A DNA stretch of 64,000 nt from Tessaracoccus rhinocerotis (GCF_007197885.1 NZ_VKKG01000003.1:62001-126000); one strand, 5' to 3'. Positions 49,093 through 58,502 are shown, numbered from the stretch's first letter. A program made the numbers and translations. Notes: generated from the sequence alone by a model not told the origin.

Positions 49093-50799
49093 TCAGGCGT
49101 CGGAGGAGTTCGAGCTGATGCCCGGCCTGCCCTCGTGGATGATCTTGCCCGGGTTCAGGTTGCTGCCCGGGTCGATGCCCTCGAACAGCTTGCGCTGGAT
49201 GAACACGCCGGCCTCGGAGATGTCCTCGGCCATCCACGGGCTGTGCTCCTCGCCGACGCCGTGGTGGTGCGAGACGGTGCCGTGGTGGTCGACGAACGTC
49301 TGCTGGATGGCGCGCTTGACGACGTCGTAGGTGTCCAGGCAGTCCTCGGAGTCGTCGGCGACGGCGAACGTGAAGTACTGGCAGGCGCCGGAGTGGTAGG
49401 AGTGCGAGAGGTGCGAGAACACCACGCCACGCTTGCCACGGGAGTCCAGCGCATCCTGCACGGCCTGCTGCACCTTCGTGTGCAGGCTTTCCGCGTAAGC
49501 CCAGGGGGTCGTCGTCTCGGACACGTCGGCGACGAGGCCGTGGTCCAGCATGAAGTCGCGGATGTAGGGAGTGTCGTACTTCTTCTGGTCGTACAGGGTG
49601 CCGGGGCCGCTGCCGACGCCCATGCCCTGGTTGGCCTTGACGATCTTGTTGACCAGACCCTTCTCGTAGCGCACGTGGTTCGGGCTGCCCTCGAACCCGA
49701 CGAAGGACATGCAGATCCCCTCCAGGTCCCAGCCCTTGGCCTCCATGACCTTGGAGATCGCCTTGCTCATCAGGCTGCCCACCCGGCCGGACTTCTTGCC
49801 GTTGGCCATGATGTACTGCGTCTCCATCGGGTCGGAGACGCGCGCCATCATGACGGCGGCGTCGGACTCGACGATCTGCTGGCAGGCCCTCAGCCCGTCT
49901 CCGTAGCTGGGGAAGAAGTAGGCCTGCAGCTCGCGGACCTCGGGGATCCGGTGTACCTGCACCCACGCCTCGGTGATGATGCCGAGCCGCCCCTCGGAGC
50001 CCAGCACCATCTCGCGCACGCTCGGACCGGAGGAGGTCGACGGGAGCGGGCGCAGGTTCAGGATCTGGCCGGGCATCACCATCCGCAGGCCGCGGACGAT
50101 GTCGGCGATGTCGCCATACTTGTCGGACTGCATGCCGGAGCTGCGGGTGGCGATCCAGCCGCCCAGGGTCGACCACACGAACGAGTCGGGGTGGTGTCCC
50201 ATGGTCCAGCCCCGGGCCTTGAGCTGGTCCTCCATGTCCGGGCCGAAGACGCCGGCCTGGATGCGGGCGAGACCGGACTCGGCGTCGATCTCCAGCACCT
50301 TGTTCAGGCGGCCCATGTTCACCGAGACCACCTGGCGGGTCTCGCCCGGCTCGGCCTCGAGGGCCGCGACGATGTTGGAGCCACCGCCGAAGGGAATCAC
50401 GACGGCGTCGGCGGCGATGGCGCTGTCGACGATGCGCGCCACCTCCTCCTCGGTGCCGGGGTAGAGCACGACGTCGGGCACGCGGCCCAGTTCGCCGCGG
50501 CGAACGCGGACGAGGTCACGCACGCCCTTGCCGAAGGCGTGCACGACGCGGGTCTCGTCGTCGGACTGGACGAACTTGTTGCCGATGATGGCCTGGAACT
50601 CGGCGCGCAGCTCCTCCGACAGGCGCGACGGCGGCACGTCGAGGCTCTCGAAGGGCGGCGGGGACATGCGAGGCTGGTTGATGTCGACGCCCACGATCCG
50701 CTTCACGAAGGGCGCGAACTTCGGCTTGTCCGCGTGCTGGTAGGCCTTGCCCTCCTCGCCCCAGCCCCACCACTTCTGCTGCTTCACGCCCTGGATCAT
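49093..50799 (-). CDS. FAD-binding oxidase of the alkyl-dihydroxyacetonephosphate synthase type
   Basis: Flavoprotein of 568 residues. The N-terminal QQKWWGWGEEGK, the FAD-binding motif VIPFGGGSNIV, and GWTMGHHPDSFVWSTLGGWI with TRSSGMQSDKYGDIADIV all match alkyl-DHAP synthase (AGPS), which swaps an acyl for a fatty alcohol to form the ether bond. The C-terminal SHHHGVGEEHSPWM corresponds to the His/Tyr-type active-site region. ATG 50799 overlaps the stop of the acyltransferase gene by one base and has AGGAGG. It is the last of a three-gene unit with an acyltransferase and an SDR, the same three activities needed for ether-lipid precursors. Confidence 0.85.
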   Translation of the reverse strand: MIQGVKQQKWWGWGEEGKAYQHADKPKFAPFVKRIVGVDINQPRMSPPPFESLDVPPSRLSEELRAEFQAIIGNKFVQSDDETRVVHAFGKGVRDLVRVRRGELGRVPDVVLYPGTEEEVARIVDSAIAADAVVIPFGGGSNIVAALEAEPGETRQVVSVNMGRLNKVLEIDAESGLARIQAGVFGPDMEDQLKARGWTMGHHPDSFVWSTLGGWIATRSSGMQSDKYGDIADIVRGLRMVMPGQILNLRPLPSTSSGPSVREMVLGSEGRLGIITEAWVQVHRIPEVRELQAYFFPSYGDGLRACQQIVESDAAVMMARVSDPMETQYIMANGKKSGRVGSLMSKAISKVMEAKGWDLEGICMSFVGFEGSPNHVRYEKGLVNKIVKANQGMGVGSGPGTLYDQKKYDTPYIRDFMLDHGLVADVSETTTPWAYAESLHTKVQQAVQDALDSRGKRGVVFSHLSHSYHSGACQYFTFAVADDSEDCLDTYDVVKRAIQQTFVDHHGTVSHHHGVGEEHSPWMAEDISEAGVFIQRKLFEGIDPGSNLNPGKIIHEGRPGISSNSSDA

Positions 50800-51626
50800 C
50801 AGTCCTCCTCGTCTGTCCGCGTGCTGGCATCTTCGGCCAGTGCGGAGATCTCGGTCTTGGCCGCCTTCTCGAGGGCGACGGTGTGTGCGTACTCGACGAG
50901 CGTCTTCGCCCCGTACGCACGAGCTGTGGTGTCGTGGAGCTCGAGTATCCGGCGCCGCATCCGCTCGCTGAACTCGTGGGCGATCTCGCCCGGCAGCGGA
51001 CGCATCGGACGCCCGATCACCACGTGCACGGCGGGACGTCCCCGCGGCAGGTGCTTCTGCTGCGACGGCCACGCCGCGTACGCGCCGACCAGCGCGATCG
51101 GGACTGCAGGCACGCCACGAGAGATGCACAACGCGGCCACGCCCGGCTTGAACGGGGCCATCGCGCCGGTGCGGCTTCGGGTGCCCTCGGGGAAGATCAG
51201 CAGCGGGATCCCGTCCGACAGCAGCGCCGACGACATGCCGCGGACGTTCTTGTCCTTGGAGCGGCCCTTGCGGTCGTCGTCGTCGCGATCCCGGCCGCGG
51301 TCGATGGGGAAGCCGTTGAAGAACAGCGACATCGGGCCGGACTTCCACCACTTGTCGTAGAAGAAGTCAGCGGCGGCACCGGCGGCCAGGTACTTGGAGA
51401 ACTTGTTCGGCAGCGCGCCGTAGATCAGCGGGGTGTCGAGGTGCGAGGAGTGGTTGGCGGCCACCACGAACGGTGCCTCGAGGGCGTCCAGGTTCGACAG
51501 TCCGTGGACGTGGACGCGCAGCAGCCGCCACACGTACGGGCGCAGCAGCAGTATCTGGGCCGCCTGCCTCGTCGTGGCGTTCAGGCGGGACTTGTAGCGC
51601 CCGCGCGAGTCGTCCTTCCTGGCCAC
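50799..51626 (-). CDS. PlsC-family 1-acylglycerol-3-phosphate acyltransferase
   Basis: Peripheral membrane acyltransferase of 275 residues. The catalytic HX4D motif is NHSSHLD (His59, Asp64), followed by the glycerol-3-phosphate-binding block IFPEGTRSRTG and GVPAVPIALVG. It transfers acyl chains to a (lyso)phosphatidate or DHAP-type acceptor. It is basic and has a C-terminal tail. The GTG start lies 6 bases after the SDR stop and its stop overlaps the flavoprotein start (TGATG), so all three are one operon. Confidence 0.88.
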   Translation of the reverse strand: MARKDDSRGRYKSRLNATTRQAAQILLLRPYVWRLLRVHVHGLSNLDALEAPFVVAANHSSHLDTPLIYGALPNKFSKYLAAGAAADFFYDKWWKSGPMSLFFNGFPIDRGRDRDDDDRKGRSKDKNVRGMSSALLSDGIPLLIFPEGTRSRTGAMAPFKPGVAALCISRGVPAVPIALVGAYAAWPSQQKHLPRGRPAVHVVIGRPMRPLPGEIAHEFSERMRRRILELHDTTARAYGAKTLVEYAHTVALEKAAKTEISALAEDASTRTDEED

Positions 51627-51632
51627 TGGGAC

Positions 51633-52409
51633 TCAGTGCTTCTTCCGGCTCTTGGAGAGCTTGGACGACACGAAGCGGTTGAGGGCGCGGGGCCCGTGGT
51701 CGCCGATGAACATGGCGAGCTTCCACTTCCACGTGGGAATGGACTCGACCTTGCCCTTGGCCGCGTCGTCGAGGCACTCGCGCACCAACTCGTCGGCGTC
51801 GATCCACACGAACCCCGGGAGGTTGGAGGCGGAGATGCCGGCGCGGTCGTGGAACTCGGTGCGGACCCAGCCCGGGAGCAGGCCTGTGACGGTGACGCCG
51901 GTGCCCCTGAGCTCCAGGGCCAGTGCCGTGGAGTAGGTGCGGGCCCAGGCCTTGATGGAGGAGTAGTTGCCGGAGAAGATCGCGGCGGAGGACGAGGCGA
52001 CGTTGATGATCTGGCCGCGGCCGCGCTCGGACATCGCCCGACCGGCGGCGCCGCCGAGGATCAGCACGGCCAGGCACATGACGTCGAGCGCCTTCACGTG
52101 GGTGTCGATGGCGGACTCGTCCAGCAGGGACGAGTGCAGCCCGAAGCCGGCGTTGTTGACCAGCATGTCGACGGGGCGGGCCTGGTCCTCGAGGCGGCCG
52201 GCGACGCGGTCCACGTCGTCGCGGACGGAGAGGTCTGCGGTGAGGACCTCCACGTCGACGCCGTGGGCGGCGCGCAGCTTCTCGGCGACGGACTCCAGGC
52301 GTTCGGTGTCACGGGCGACGATGACCAGGTCGTTGCCCCGGGCGGCCAGTTCGCGTGCGAACGCGTTGCCGATACCCGCTGTCGCGCCCGTGATCAGTGC
52401 CGTTGCCAT
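51633..52409 (-). CDS. Short-chain dehydrogenase/reductase
   Basis: NAD(P)-dependent oxidoreductase of 258 residues with the classical SDR features: cofactor motif TGATAGIG (7-14), NNAG (85-88), and the catalytic Ser near 140, Tyr149 and Lys153 in YSSIK. The C-terminus is extended and basic (SSKLSKSRKKH). In the context of the two following genes it could reduce acyl- or alkyl-DHAP, or a fatty-acyl intermediate. It begins 7 bases after a TACGGT hexamer. Confidence 0.88.
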   Translation of the reverse strand: MATALITGATAGIGNAFARELAARGNDLVIVARDTERLESVAEKLRAAHGVDVEVLTADLSVRDDVDRVAGRLEDQARPVDMLVNNAGFGLHSSLLDESAIDTHVKALDVMCLAVLILGGAAGRAMSERGRGQIINVASSSAAIFSGNYSSIKAWARTYSTALALELRGTGVTVTGLLPGWVRTEFHDRAGISASNLPGFVWIDADELVRECLDDAAKGKVESIPTWKWKLAMFIGDHGPRALNRFVSSKLSKSRKKH

Positions 52410-52416
52410 GACGTCT

Positions 52417-52422
52417 ACCGTA
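52417..52422 (-). promoter_or_regulatory. Putative -10 element for the SDR/acyltransferase/flavoprotein operon
   Basis: TACGGT on the minus strand ends 7 bases before the ATG at 52409. Confidence 0.4.
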
Positions 52423-52526
52423 TCCCCTCCGGGAAGCTATCCGGAACTGCACCACGACGGTGTTCCGCCGCTGGTGGGAGGCCCACACCGCATCGAGCCG
52501 GGAGTTGTCGGACCCCCACAACCGGC

Positions 52527-53714
52527 TCAGCCCGCCGCGAGCACCGCCAGGGTCTCGCGGGCCATCGCGAGCTCCTCGTTGGTGGGGACGACCAGCACGC
52601 GCACCGCCGACTCCGGCGACGAGATCTCGCGCGGCTCCTTGGAGCGCACCTGGTTGGCGGCGTCGTCGAGGATGAAGCCGAGGCCCTCGAGGCGCTTGAT
52701 GGTCTTCTCGCGCACGGGCGCGGAGTTCTCGCCGACGCCGGCGGTGAAGGCGAGCACGTCCACGCCGCCGAGCACCGCCATGTACGAGCCGATGTAGCTG
52801 ATCAGGCGGTGGACGTAGATGTCGAGTGCGAGCTCGGCCTGCTTGTCGCCCTCGTCGATTGCGGCGACGACGTCGCGCATGTCGGTGAAGCCGCACAGCC
52901 CGCCCATGCCGGAGGCCTTGTTGAGCATGTCGTCGATCTCCAGCAGGGTCATGCCCTTGCCCGCGAGGTACTTGGGCATGCCCGGGTCGATGTCCCCGGA
53001 GCGGGTGCCCATCACCAGGCCCTCGAGCGGGGTGAGTCCCATGGAGGTGTCGACGGCGACGCCGCCCTTGACCGCGGAGATGGAGGCGCCGTTGCCGAGG
53101 TGGGCGACGATGATGCGCAGGTCCTCGACGGGCCGGCCCAGGAACTCGGCGGCCTTCTTCGAGACGTAGCTGTGGCTGGTGCCGTGGAAGCCGAAGCGGC
53201 GGATGCGGTACTTCTCGGTCACCTCGCGGTTGATGGCGTAGGTGTAGGCCGCGGGCGGCAGCGTCGAGAAGAACGCGGTGTCGAAGATGGCGACGTGGGG
53301 GACGTCGGGCAGGATCCCCATGGCGGCCTCGATGCCCGCCACCGACGGCGGGTTGTGCAGCGGCGCCAGCTCGGAGAGTTCCTTCAGCTTGTCGATCACG
53401 GCCTGGTTGATCCGCACGGACTCCTTGAACGTGTTCCCGCCGTGGACAGTGCGGTGCCCAACCGCGATGACCTCCGACAGGGACGGGCCGTGCTGGTTGA
53501 ACTGCTCCACCACGGCGGCGACGGCCTCGGTGTGGTCGGCGAAGTCCTGGTCCAGGTGGAACTCCTGGCCGGCCACCTCGTGGTCCAGCGTCGAGCGCCC
53601 CTGCCCGATCCGCTGCACGATGCCGACGGCCAGAGGGCGGGTCTGCTCCGGGTCAAGCAGCTGGTACTTGATCGAGGAGGAACCGCAGTTCAGGAGCAGG
53701 ATCGGCTGGGACAC
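52527..53714 (-). CDS. ackA: Acetate kinase
   Basis: Enzyme of 395 residues making ATP and acetate from acetyl phosphate and ADP. The ASKHA-fold N-terminus ILLLNCGSSSIKYQ binds phosphate; further motifs are VGHRTVHGGN, FGFHGTSHSYV, HLGNGASISAVKGG and FTAGVGENSAPVRE. The GTG at 53714 has AGAGG 7 bases upstream. It lies 103 bases downstream of pta, the usual pairing. Together they convert acetyl-CoA to acetate. Confidence 0.95.
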   Translation of the reverse strand: MSQPILLLNCGSSSIKYQLLDPEQTRPLAVGIVQRIGQGRSTLDHEVAGQEFHLDQDFADHTEAVAAVVEQFNQHGPSLSEVIAVGHRTVHGGNTFKESVRINQAVIDKLKELSELAPLHNPPSVAGIEAAMGILPDVPHVAIFDTAFFSTLPPAAYTYAINREVTEKYRIRRFGFHGTSHSYVSKKAAEFLGRPVEDLRIIVAHLGNGASISAVKGGVAVDTSMGLTPLEGLVMGTRSGDIDPGMPKYLAGKGMTLLEIDDMLNKASGMGGLCGFTDMRDVVAAIDEGDKQAELALDIYVHRLISYIGSYMAVLGGVDVLAFTAGVGENSAPVREKTIKRLEGLGFILDDAANQVRSKEPREISSPESAVRVLVVPTNEELAMARETLAVLAAG

Positions 53715-53736
53715 GAGATACCTCTTTCTTCGTTGG

Positions 53737-53769
53737 CCCTTCGAGGCTCGCTGGCGCTCGACCTCAGGG
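53737..53769. repeat. REP-like hairpin between pta and ackA
   Basis: CCCTTCGAGGCTCGC...GCTCGACCTCAGGG forms a hairpin (CCCT/AGGG and GAGG/CCTC stems). The TCGAGGCTCGC...CGCTCGACCTCA form is a common intergenic repeat in actinobacterial genomes as I recall. It may also limit read-through from pta into ackA. Confidence 0.4.
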
Positions 53770-53817
53770 AGACGGGGGTGAGTCTGCCACGTGCCAAATC
53801 CGGAGCGGCAGGCGGGG

Positions 53818-55884
53818 TCAGCTCGAGCTGTTCTGCGCCTGGATGGCTGTGATGGTGATGGTGGAGACGATGTCGTCCACCAGCGCACCGCGGGACAGGT
53901 CGTTGACCGGCTTGTTCAGCCCCTGCAGGACCGGTCCGATGGCCACCGCCCCGGAGGTCCGCTGGACCGCCTTGTAGGTGTTGTTGCCGGTGTTCAGGTC
54001 CGGGAAGATGAACACCGTCGCGCGCCCGGCCACCTCGGAGTCGGGCATCTTCTTCGCCGCGACGGTGGCGTCGACTGCGGCGTCGAACTGGATGGGTCCC
54101 TCCACCTTCAGGTGCGGCGCGCGTTCGCGCACCAGCGCCGTCGCCTCGCGGACCTTGTCCACGTCGGCACCCGTGCCGGAGTCCCCGGTGGAGTAACTGA
54201 GCATCGCGATCCGCGGCTCGACGTCGAAGGCCTGGGCGGTCTCGGCGGAGCTGATCGCGATGTCGGCGAGCTGCTCCGCGGTCGGGTCCGGGTTCACGGC
54301 GCAGTCGGCGTAGACCACCACGCGGTTGCTCATCGCCATCAGGAACGAGCCGGACACGACGCCGACGCCGGGCTTGGTCTTCACGAACTCGAGCGAGGGG
54401 CGGATGGTGTTGGCGGTGGTGTTGATGGCACCCGAGACCATGCCGTCGGCCAGTCCCTGGTGGACCATCATCGTGCCGTAGTAGGACGGGTCGGTCAGCT
54501 TCTCGCGGGCCTGCTCGATGGTCACGTTCTTGTGCGCGCGCAGCTCCGCGTACTTGGCGGCGAACTGCTCGAACTGCTCGCCCTCACCGATCTGCACCAC
54601 CTTCGCGTTGTTCAGGTTGATGCCCAGCTCGGTGGCTCGTCGGCTGACGAGGGCTGGGTCCCCCAGCAGGGTGATGTCCGCGACGCCACGGTCCAGCACG
54701 ACGGCGGCAGCCTTGAGGACCCGGTCGTCGGAGGCCTCCGGCAGCACGATGCGCTTGCGGTCCTGCCGCGCCAGCTGCATCAGCTGGTGCTCGAACATGG
54801 TGGGCGTGCGGATCTCGGAGCGCGGCAGGTCGATGGCGGCCAGCAGCGCCTCGCTGTCGACGTGGTTGGCGAACAGCGTGCGGGCGACTGCGCGCTTGCG
54901 CTCGGAGCCGGTGGAGATTCCCACCACCTCGCGCAGGACGGACGCGGTCTCGAAGGTGCCCTCGTGGGTGAGGGCGATCGTGAGGTCCACCTTGGAGCCG
55001 CGCAGCAGCGTCTCGATGGACTGCGGGATGGCGAAGCCGCCGGTGAGGAAGATGGCGGCCAGCGGCCCGAACGCCGTCGACTCATGGGCCCAGAGCAGGC
55101 CGGGCAGCAGGTCCAGGCGGTCGGCCGCAACCACGACCGTGGACTCGGGCTGGAGGCGGTCCAGCAGGTTGGGAAGCGTCATCCCCGAGACGACGGTGTG
55201 CAGGGACTCGCGGTCCAGGAAGCGCGGGTTCCCCAGCCACAGCTCCGCGCCGACGGCCTCCATCTGCATCCGCACCGACGGCGCACCCAGCACCGGCTCC
55301 GCGGGGAGGACCGAGACGGGCACGTCTCGCACGCCCTGCAGTGCCGTCCGGACGGCGTCGACGTCGTCAGGGTTGGTACGGGTGGCGATGATGCCGACGA
55401 CGGTGTTGTGGCGGGCCTCGTAGGCCTCGATCGACTCCTCGGCCATGCGACGGACCTGGTCCACGGAGCGCTTCGCGGCGCGGACGACGAACAGCACGGG
55501 GGAGTTGAGGTTGGCGGCGATGGTGGCGTTGGTGTCCAGCTCCGTGCCACCGGCGATGTAGTCGTAGTCGGAACCGAGGATGACGATGGCGTCGCAGCGC
55601 TCCGCGAGGGCCGCGTACTTTTGGACGATCGTGTCCATGGCGGCCAGGTGGTCGTCGGCGTACTCGTCGTAGGTGACGCCCACGGCGTCGGCGAGCGTCT
55701 TGTTCCGGATCGCCTTCTGCGAGAGCAGCGCCTCGGTGACGGTGTCGGCCTCCAGCGAGTGCACCATGGGCCGGAACACGCCCACGGTCTTCACCTGACG
55801 CGCGAACAACTCGATCACGCCGAGGGCGATCGCGCTCTTGCTGACCTGCTTCTCTGCCGAGGCAACGTACACGCTCTTAGTCAC
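53818..55884 (-). CDS. pta: Phosphate acetyltransferase (long, DRTGG-containing)
   Basis: Enzyme of 688 residues that converts acetyl-CoA and phosphate to acetyl phosphate. It has the long architecture: an N-terminal BioD/CobB-like domain (VTKSVYVASAEKQVSKSAIA), a DRTGG domain (residues about 215-335), and the C-terminal catalytic PTA_PTB domain (about 365-685) with KRIVLPEASDDRVLKAA, SYYGTMMVHQGLADGMVSG and FPDLNTGNNTYKAVQR. The GTG at 55884 is preferred because TAGGGT lies 7 bases upstream; the frame is open to 55998 but that part crosses the aspA start. Divergent from aspA and followed by ackA. Confidence 0.94.
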   Translation of the reverse strand: MTKSVYVASAEKQVSKSAIALGVIELFARQVKTVGVFRPMVHSLEADTVTEALLSQKAIRNKTLADAVGVTYDEYADDHLAAMDTIVQKYAALAERCDAIVILGSDYDYIAGGTELDTNATIAANLNSPVLFVVRAAKRSVDQVRRMAEESIEAYEARHNTVVGIIATRTNPDDVDAVRTALQGVRDVPVSVLPAEPVLGAPSVRMQMEAVGAELWLGNPRFLDRESLHTVVSGMTLPNLLDRLQPESTVVVAADRLDLLPGLLWAHESTAFGPLAAIFLTGGFAIPQSIETLLRGSKVDLTIALTHEGTFETASVLREVVGISTGSERKRAVARTLFANHVDSEALLAAIDLPRSEIRTPTMFEHQLMQLARQDRKRIVLPEASDDRVLKAAAVVLDRGVADITLLGDPALVSRRATELGINLNNAKVVQIGEGEQFEQFAAKYAELRAHKNVTIEQAREKLTDPSYYGTMMVHQGLADGMVSGAINTTANTIRPSLEFVKTKPGVGVVSGSFLMAMSNRVVVYADCAVNPDPTAEQLADIAISSAETAQAFDVEPRIAMLSYSTGDSGTGADVDKVREATALVRERAPHLKVEGPIQFDAAVDATVAAKKMPDSEVAGRATVFIFPDLNTGNNTYKAVQRTSGAVAIGPVLQGLNKPVNDLSRGALVDDIVSTITITAIQAQNSSS

Positions 55885-55891
55885 GTCGCCC

Positions 55892-55897
55892 ACCCTA
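55892..55897 (-). promoter_or_regulatory. Putative -10 element for pta
   Basis: TAGGGT on the minus strand ends 7 bases before the GTG at 55884. Confidence 0.5.
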
Positions 55898-55976
55898 CCG
55901 GTCAGGTTTTGTGGAGATGGCGGGTGTCGGTCAACTCGCTCCGGGCCCGCTGCGACGGCGCGGCCGGGCGGAGCGT

Positions 55977-55982
55977 TAGGGT
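55977..55982 (+). promoter_or_regulatory. Putative -10 element for aspA
   Basis: TAGGGT is followed by six bases and the ATG at 55989. With the pta element it makes a compact divergent promoter region of about 100 bases. Confidence 0.5.
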
Positions 55983-55988
55983 TCGGCC

Positions 55989-57398
55989 ATGCGGACAACG
56001 AGGACCGAGCACGACCTCCTGGGCAGTCGCGAAGTACCCCGCGACGCCTACTGGGGGATCCACACGTTGCGGGCGACGGAGAACTTCGTCATCAGCGACC
56101 GGACCGTCAACGACATGCCCCAACTGATCCGGGCGATGGTGCAGGTGAAGAAGGCGGCGGCGCACGCCAACCTCGAACTGGGGTCGCTCACACCTGAGGT
56201 CGGTACGGCCATCATCTGGGCGTGCGAGCGCGTCCTCGAGGACGGCTGGTGCATGGACCAGTTCCCCGTCGACGTGTTCCAGGGCGGGGCCGGGACGTCG
56301 GTCAACATGAACACCAACGAGGTGTTGGCGAACCTGGCGCTCGAGCACCTCGGGCACCCGAAGGGGACGTACGAGGTGGTCAGCCCCAACGACCACGTCA
56401 ACCGCAGCCAGTCCACGAACGACGCCTACCCCACCGGGCTGCGGATAGCGATCGACGAGCTGTTGGGCGAACTGGGCGACGAGGTCGAGGACCTGGTGGG
56501 GGCGTTCCGCGCCAAGGGCGAGGAGTTCGCCGACGTCGTGAAGATGGGACGCACCCAACTGCAGGATGCCGTTCCAATGACGCTCGGCAACGAGTTCACC
56601 GCCTTCGGAGTGACCATCGCGGAGGAGTTGCGCCACCTGCAGGGTGCGCGCGGGTTGATGCTGGAGGTGAACCTGGGGGCGACGGCCATCGGCACGGGGA
56701 TCAACGCCCCCGACGGGTACGCGGAGTTGGCCGTGGAGAAGTTGAGCGCGGTGACGGGGCGGCCGTGCGTCGGTGCGCCCAACCTGATCGAGGCCACCAG
56801 CGACACCGGCGCCTACGTCATGGCGTCAGCGGCGTTGAAGCGGCTGGCCGTGAAGCTGTCGAAGATCTGCAACGACCTGCGGCTGCTGTCCTCCGGGCCG
56901 CGCGCCGGACTGCACGAGATCAACCTGCCCCAGCGGCAGGCCGGGTCCTCGATCATGCCGGCGAAGGTGAACCCCGTGATCCCCGAGGTGGTCAACCAGG
57001 TCTGCTTCAAGGTGATCGGCAACGACGTGTGCATCGGCCTGGGCGCCGAGGCCGGGCAGCTGCAGCTGAACGTGATGGAGCCGGTGATCGCGCAGGCCCT
57101 GGTGGAGTCGCTGGTGCTGCTCCGCAGGTCCATCCACACACTGCGGGCGCGTTGCGTCGAGGGCATCACCGCCAATCCGGAGGTGTGCCTCGCATACGTC
57201 ACGAACTCCATCGGACTGGTGACCTACCTCAACGACTACATCGGACACAGGGCCGGCGACGAGGTGGGCCGCGAGGCGGCGGCGACGGGTCGCAGCGTGC
57301 GCGACATCGTCGTCGAGCGCGCCCTGATGGATCCCGAGCTGTTGGAGAAGGTGCTCTCGATCGAGAACCTGGTGCGCGGGCGAGGCCCGGTGGAGTAG
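55989..57398 (+). CDS. aspA: Aspartate ammonia-lyase
   Basis: Fumarase/aspartase-family enzyme of 469 residues converting L-aspartate to fumarate and ammonia. The N-terminus reads [20 protein letters not shown], the middle block is [32 protein letters not shown] lies near 138-150, and the fumarase signature [12 protein letters not shown] is near 319-330 with the catalytic Ser loop. Its resemblance to aspartases (rather than FumC) rests on the [10 protein letters not shown] and N-T-N-EVLAN patterns. Aspartate to fumarate feeds succinate and propionate formation in propionibacteria, in line with the other genes here. A palindromic element follows the stop. Confidence 0.93.
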   Translation: MRTTRTEHDLLGSREVPRDAYWGIHTLRATENFVISDRTVNDMPQLIRAMVQVKKAAAHANLELGSLTPEVGTAIIWACERVLEDGWCMDQFPVDVFQGGAGTSVNMNTNEVLANLALEHLGHPKGTYEVVSPNDHVNRSQSTNDAYPTGLRIAIDELLGELGDEVEDLVGAFRAKGEEFADVVKMGRTQLQDAVPMTLGNEFTAFGVTIAEELRHLQGARGLMLEVNLGATAIGTGINAPDGYAELAVEKLSAVTGRPCVGAPNLIEATSDTGAYVMASAALKRLAVKLSKICNDLRLLSSGPRAGLHEINLPQRQAGSSIMPAKVNPVIPEVVNQVCFKVIGNDVCIGLGAEAGQLQLNVMEPVIAQALVESLVLLRRSIHTLRARCVEGITANPEVCLAYVTNSIGLVTYLNDYIGHRAGDEVGREAAATGRSVRDIVVERALMDPELLEKVLSIENLVRGRGPVE

Positions 57399-57420
57399 GG
57401 GCTGCGCGTCCGTCGGTGCG

Positions 57421-57457
57421 TGGAGCGGACGGCTCCGTCTCCGGTGCTGTCCGCTCA
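57421..57457. repeat. 38-bp palindromic element, copy A
   Basis: Copy of a repeat family whose arms are TGGAGCGGAC and GTCCGCTCCA around a GGCTCCGTCTCCGGTGCT centre. Here the right arm lacks one base (GTCCGCTCA). It lies 22 bases after the aspA stop and 7 bases before the stop of the DUF559-type gene, where it could act as a terminator. Confidence 0.8.
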
Positions 57458-57463
57458 TCCGGG

Positions 57464-58390
57464 TCAGGGGGCGCACCGCGGGCAGTAGCGGCGTCGGTCC
57501 AAACGACCCAGCCGTCGCAGTGCCGTGAACACCTCGCCCGCCACCTGGCAGGGTGCGCCGGCGACTTTGCTCAACCCATACCGTAGCGTGGTGTTCCCGT
57601 TGAGCAGGTTGCCGTTGTCCCGCGACATGTCCGCCAGCGCGGCAAGGCCCTCGTGGAATGCACGCCCGTCCAGCTCCACGAGCAGGCGGTACTCCTCGTA
57701 GGCGACGTCGGTGAAGCCGCGACGGGACGCCTGCGCCTGGCGCACGCCCTCGGGCAGGCCGTGCGCGCGCTCGACGTCGATGAGGTAGCGCCGCTCGATG
57801 GGACTCTCCGCGCCGGAGTCGTGGTCGTGGGTGACGTCGCCCAGCAACCGACGGTGGGGGTGCGCTCGACAGTCCTCCAGTGCCTGCCTGATCTCAGAGG
57901 CGGTGGTCTGCCGCGAGCCGACCGCGCGGGAGACATGGCCGACGACGTCGTCGACACTGCCCGATCGGCACATCTCCACCACGGCGGCGGCCAGCGGGAG
58001 CCGCGCAGGTTCGACGTCGTCGGCGGCCTTGCGCGTGCCCAGCCGGAACTGCCAGTGCCCGTGGTGCTGGTGGCGCAGTCGGGAGTTGGTCCAGACCGTC
58101 ACGAGTTTCGGTGTGCGTGCCGCGCCCCACAGCGCCGCGGCAGCCTGCCCGCCCACGACGGCGCCGTCGCCGCCCAGGAGCAGGCCGCCCCACACGCGGG
58201 CCATCCAGTCCAGATGGGGCTGGACCGACCACAGCCCGCGAGCGGGGGAGTACCAGCGCTCCTCCCGCGAGAACCGGTTCAGCACGGATCGGGTGATGCC
58301 GGCCTCGATGGCCTGTTGGCGGGTGAACACGCCGCCTTGCTGTGCGATGAGCTGCTTGAGGGGGTCGGGTACGAGAATCATCTTCTTCAT
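57464..58390 (-). CDS. DUF559-type protein with AbiEi-like N-terminal domain
   Basis: Protein of 308 residues. The N-terminal part (GGVFTRQQAIEAGITRSVLN, then WYSPARGLWSV) is the AbiEi-type winged helix. The C-terminal half contains a nuclease-like fold: ESPIERRYLIDVERAHGLP, RRGFTDVAYEEYRLLVELDG (Vsr/DUF559 pattern with acidic residues), and a cysteine pair (YCPRC) at the very end. It has the same architecture as the protein at 47920-48843. It lies between copies A and B of a palindromic repeat, which may be transferred with it or just mark a tolerant region. Function unknown. Confidence 0.72.
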   Translation of the reverse strand: MKKMILVPDPLKQLIAQQGGVFTRQQAIEAGITRSVLNRFSREERWYSPARGLWSVQPHLDWMARVWGGLLLGGDGAVVGGQAAAALWGAARTPKLVTVWTNSRLRHQHHGHWQFRLGTRKAADDVEPARLPLAAAVVEMCRSGSVDDVVGHVSRAVGSRQTTASEIRQALEDCRAHPHRRLLGDVTHDHDSGAESPIERRYLIDVERAHGLPEGVRQAQASRRGFTDVAYEEYRLLVELDGRAFHEGLAALADMSRDNGNLLNGNTTLRYGLSKVAGAPCQVAGEVFTALRRLGRLDRRRYCPRCAP

Positions 58391-58441
58391 GTCCGCACTC
58401 TGGTTGTGCGGGATCCGGGAACTTCTTTGTCCACAGGTCGG

Positions 58442-58479
58442 TGGAGCGGACGGCTCCGTCTCCGGTGCTGTCCGCTCCA
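58442..58479. repeat. 38-bp palindromic element, copy B
   Basis: Perfect 10-bp arms TGGAGCGGAC and GTCCGCTCCA around the centre shared with copies A and D. It lies 52 bases before the DUF559-type start. Confidence 0.85.
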
Positions 58480-58502
58480 CGTCGGGTGGTCGGGTTGGTG
58501 AG

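Noticed and set aside
53737-53769. Terminator proper for pta
   Set aside because: The hairpin has no T-tract and resembles a dispersed repeat, so it is listed as a repeat.
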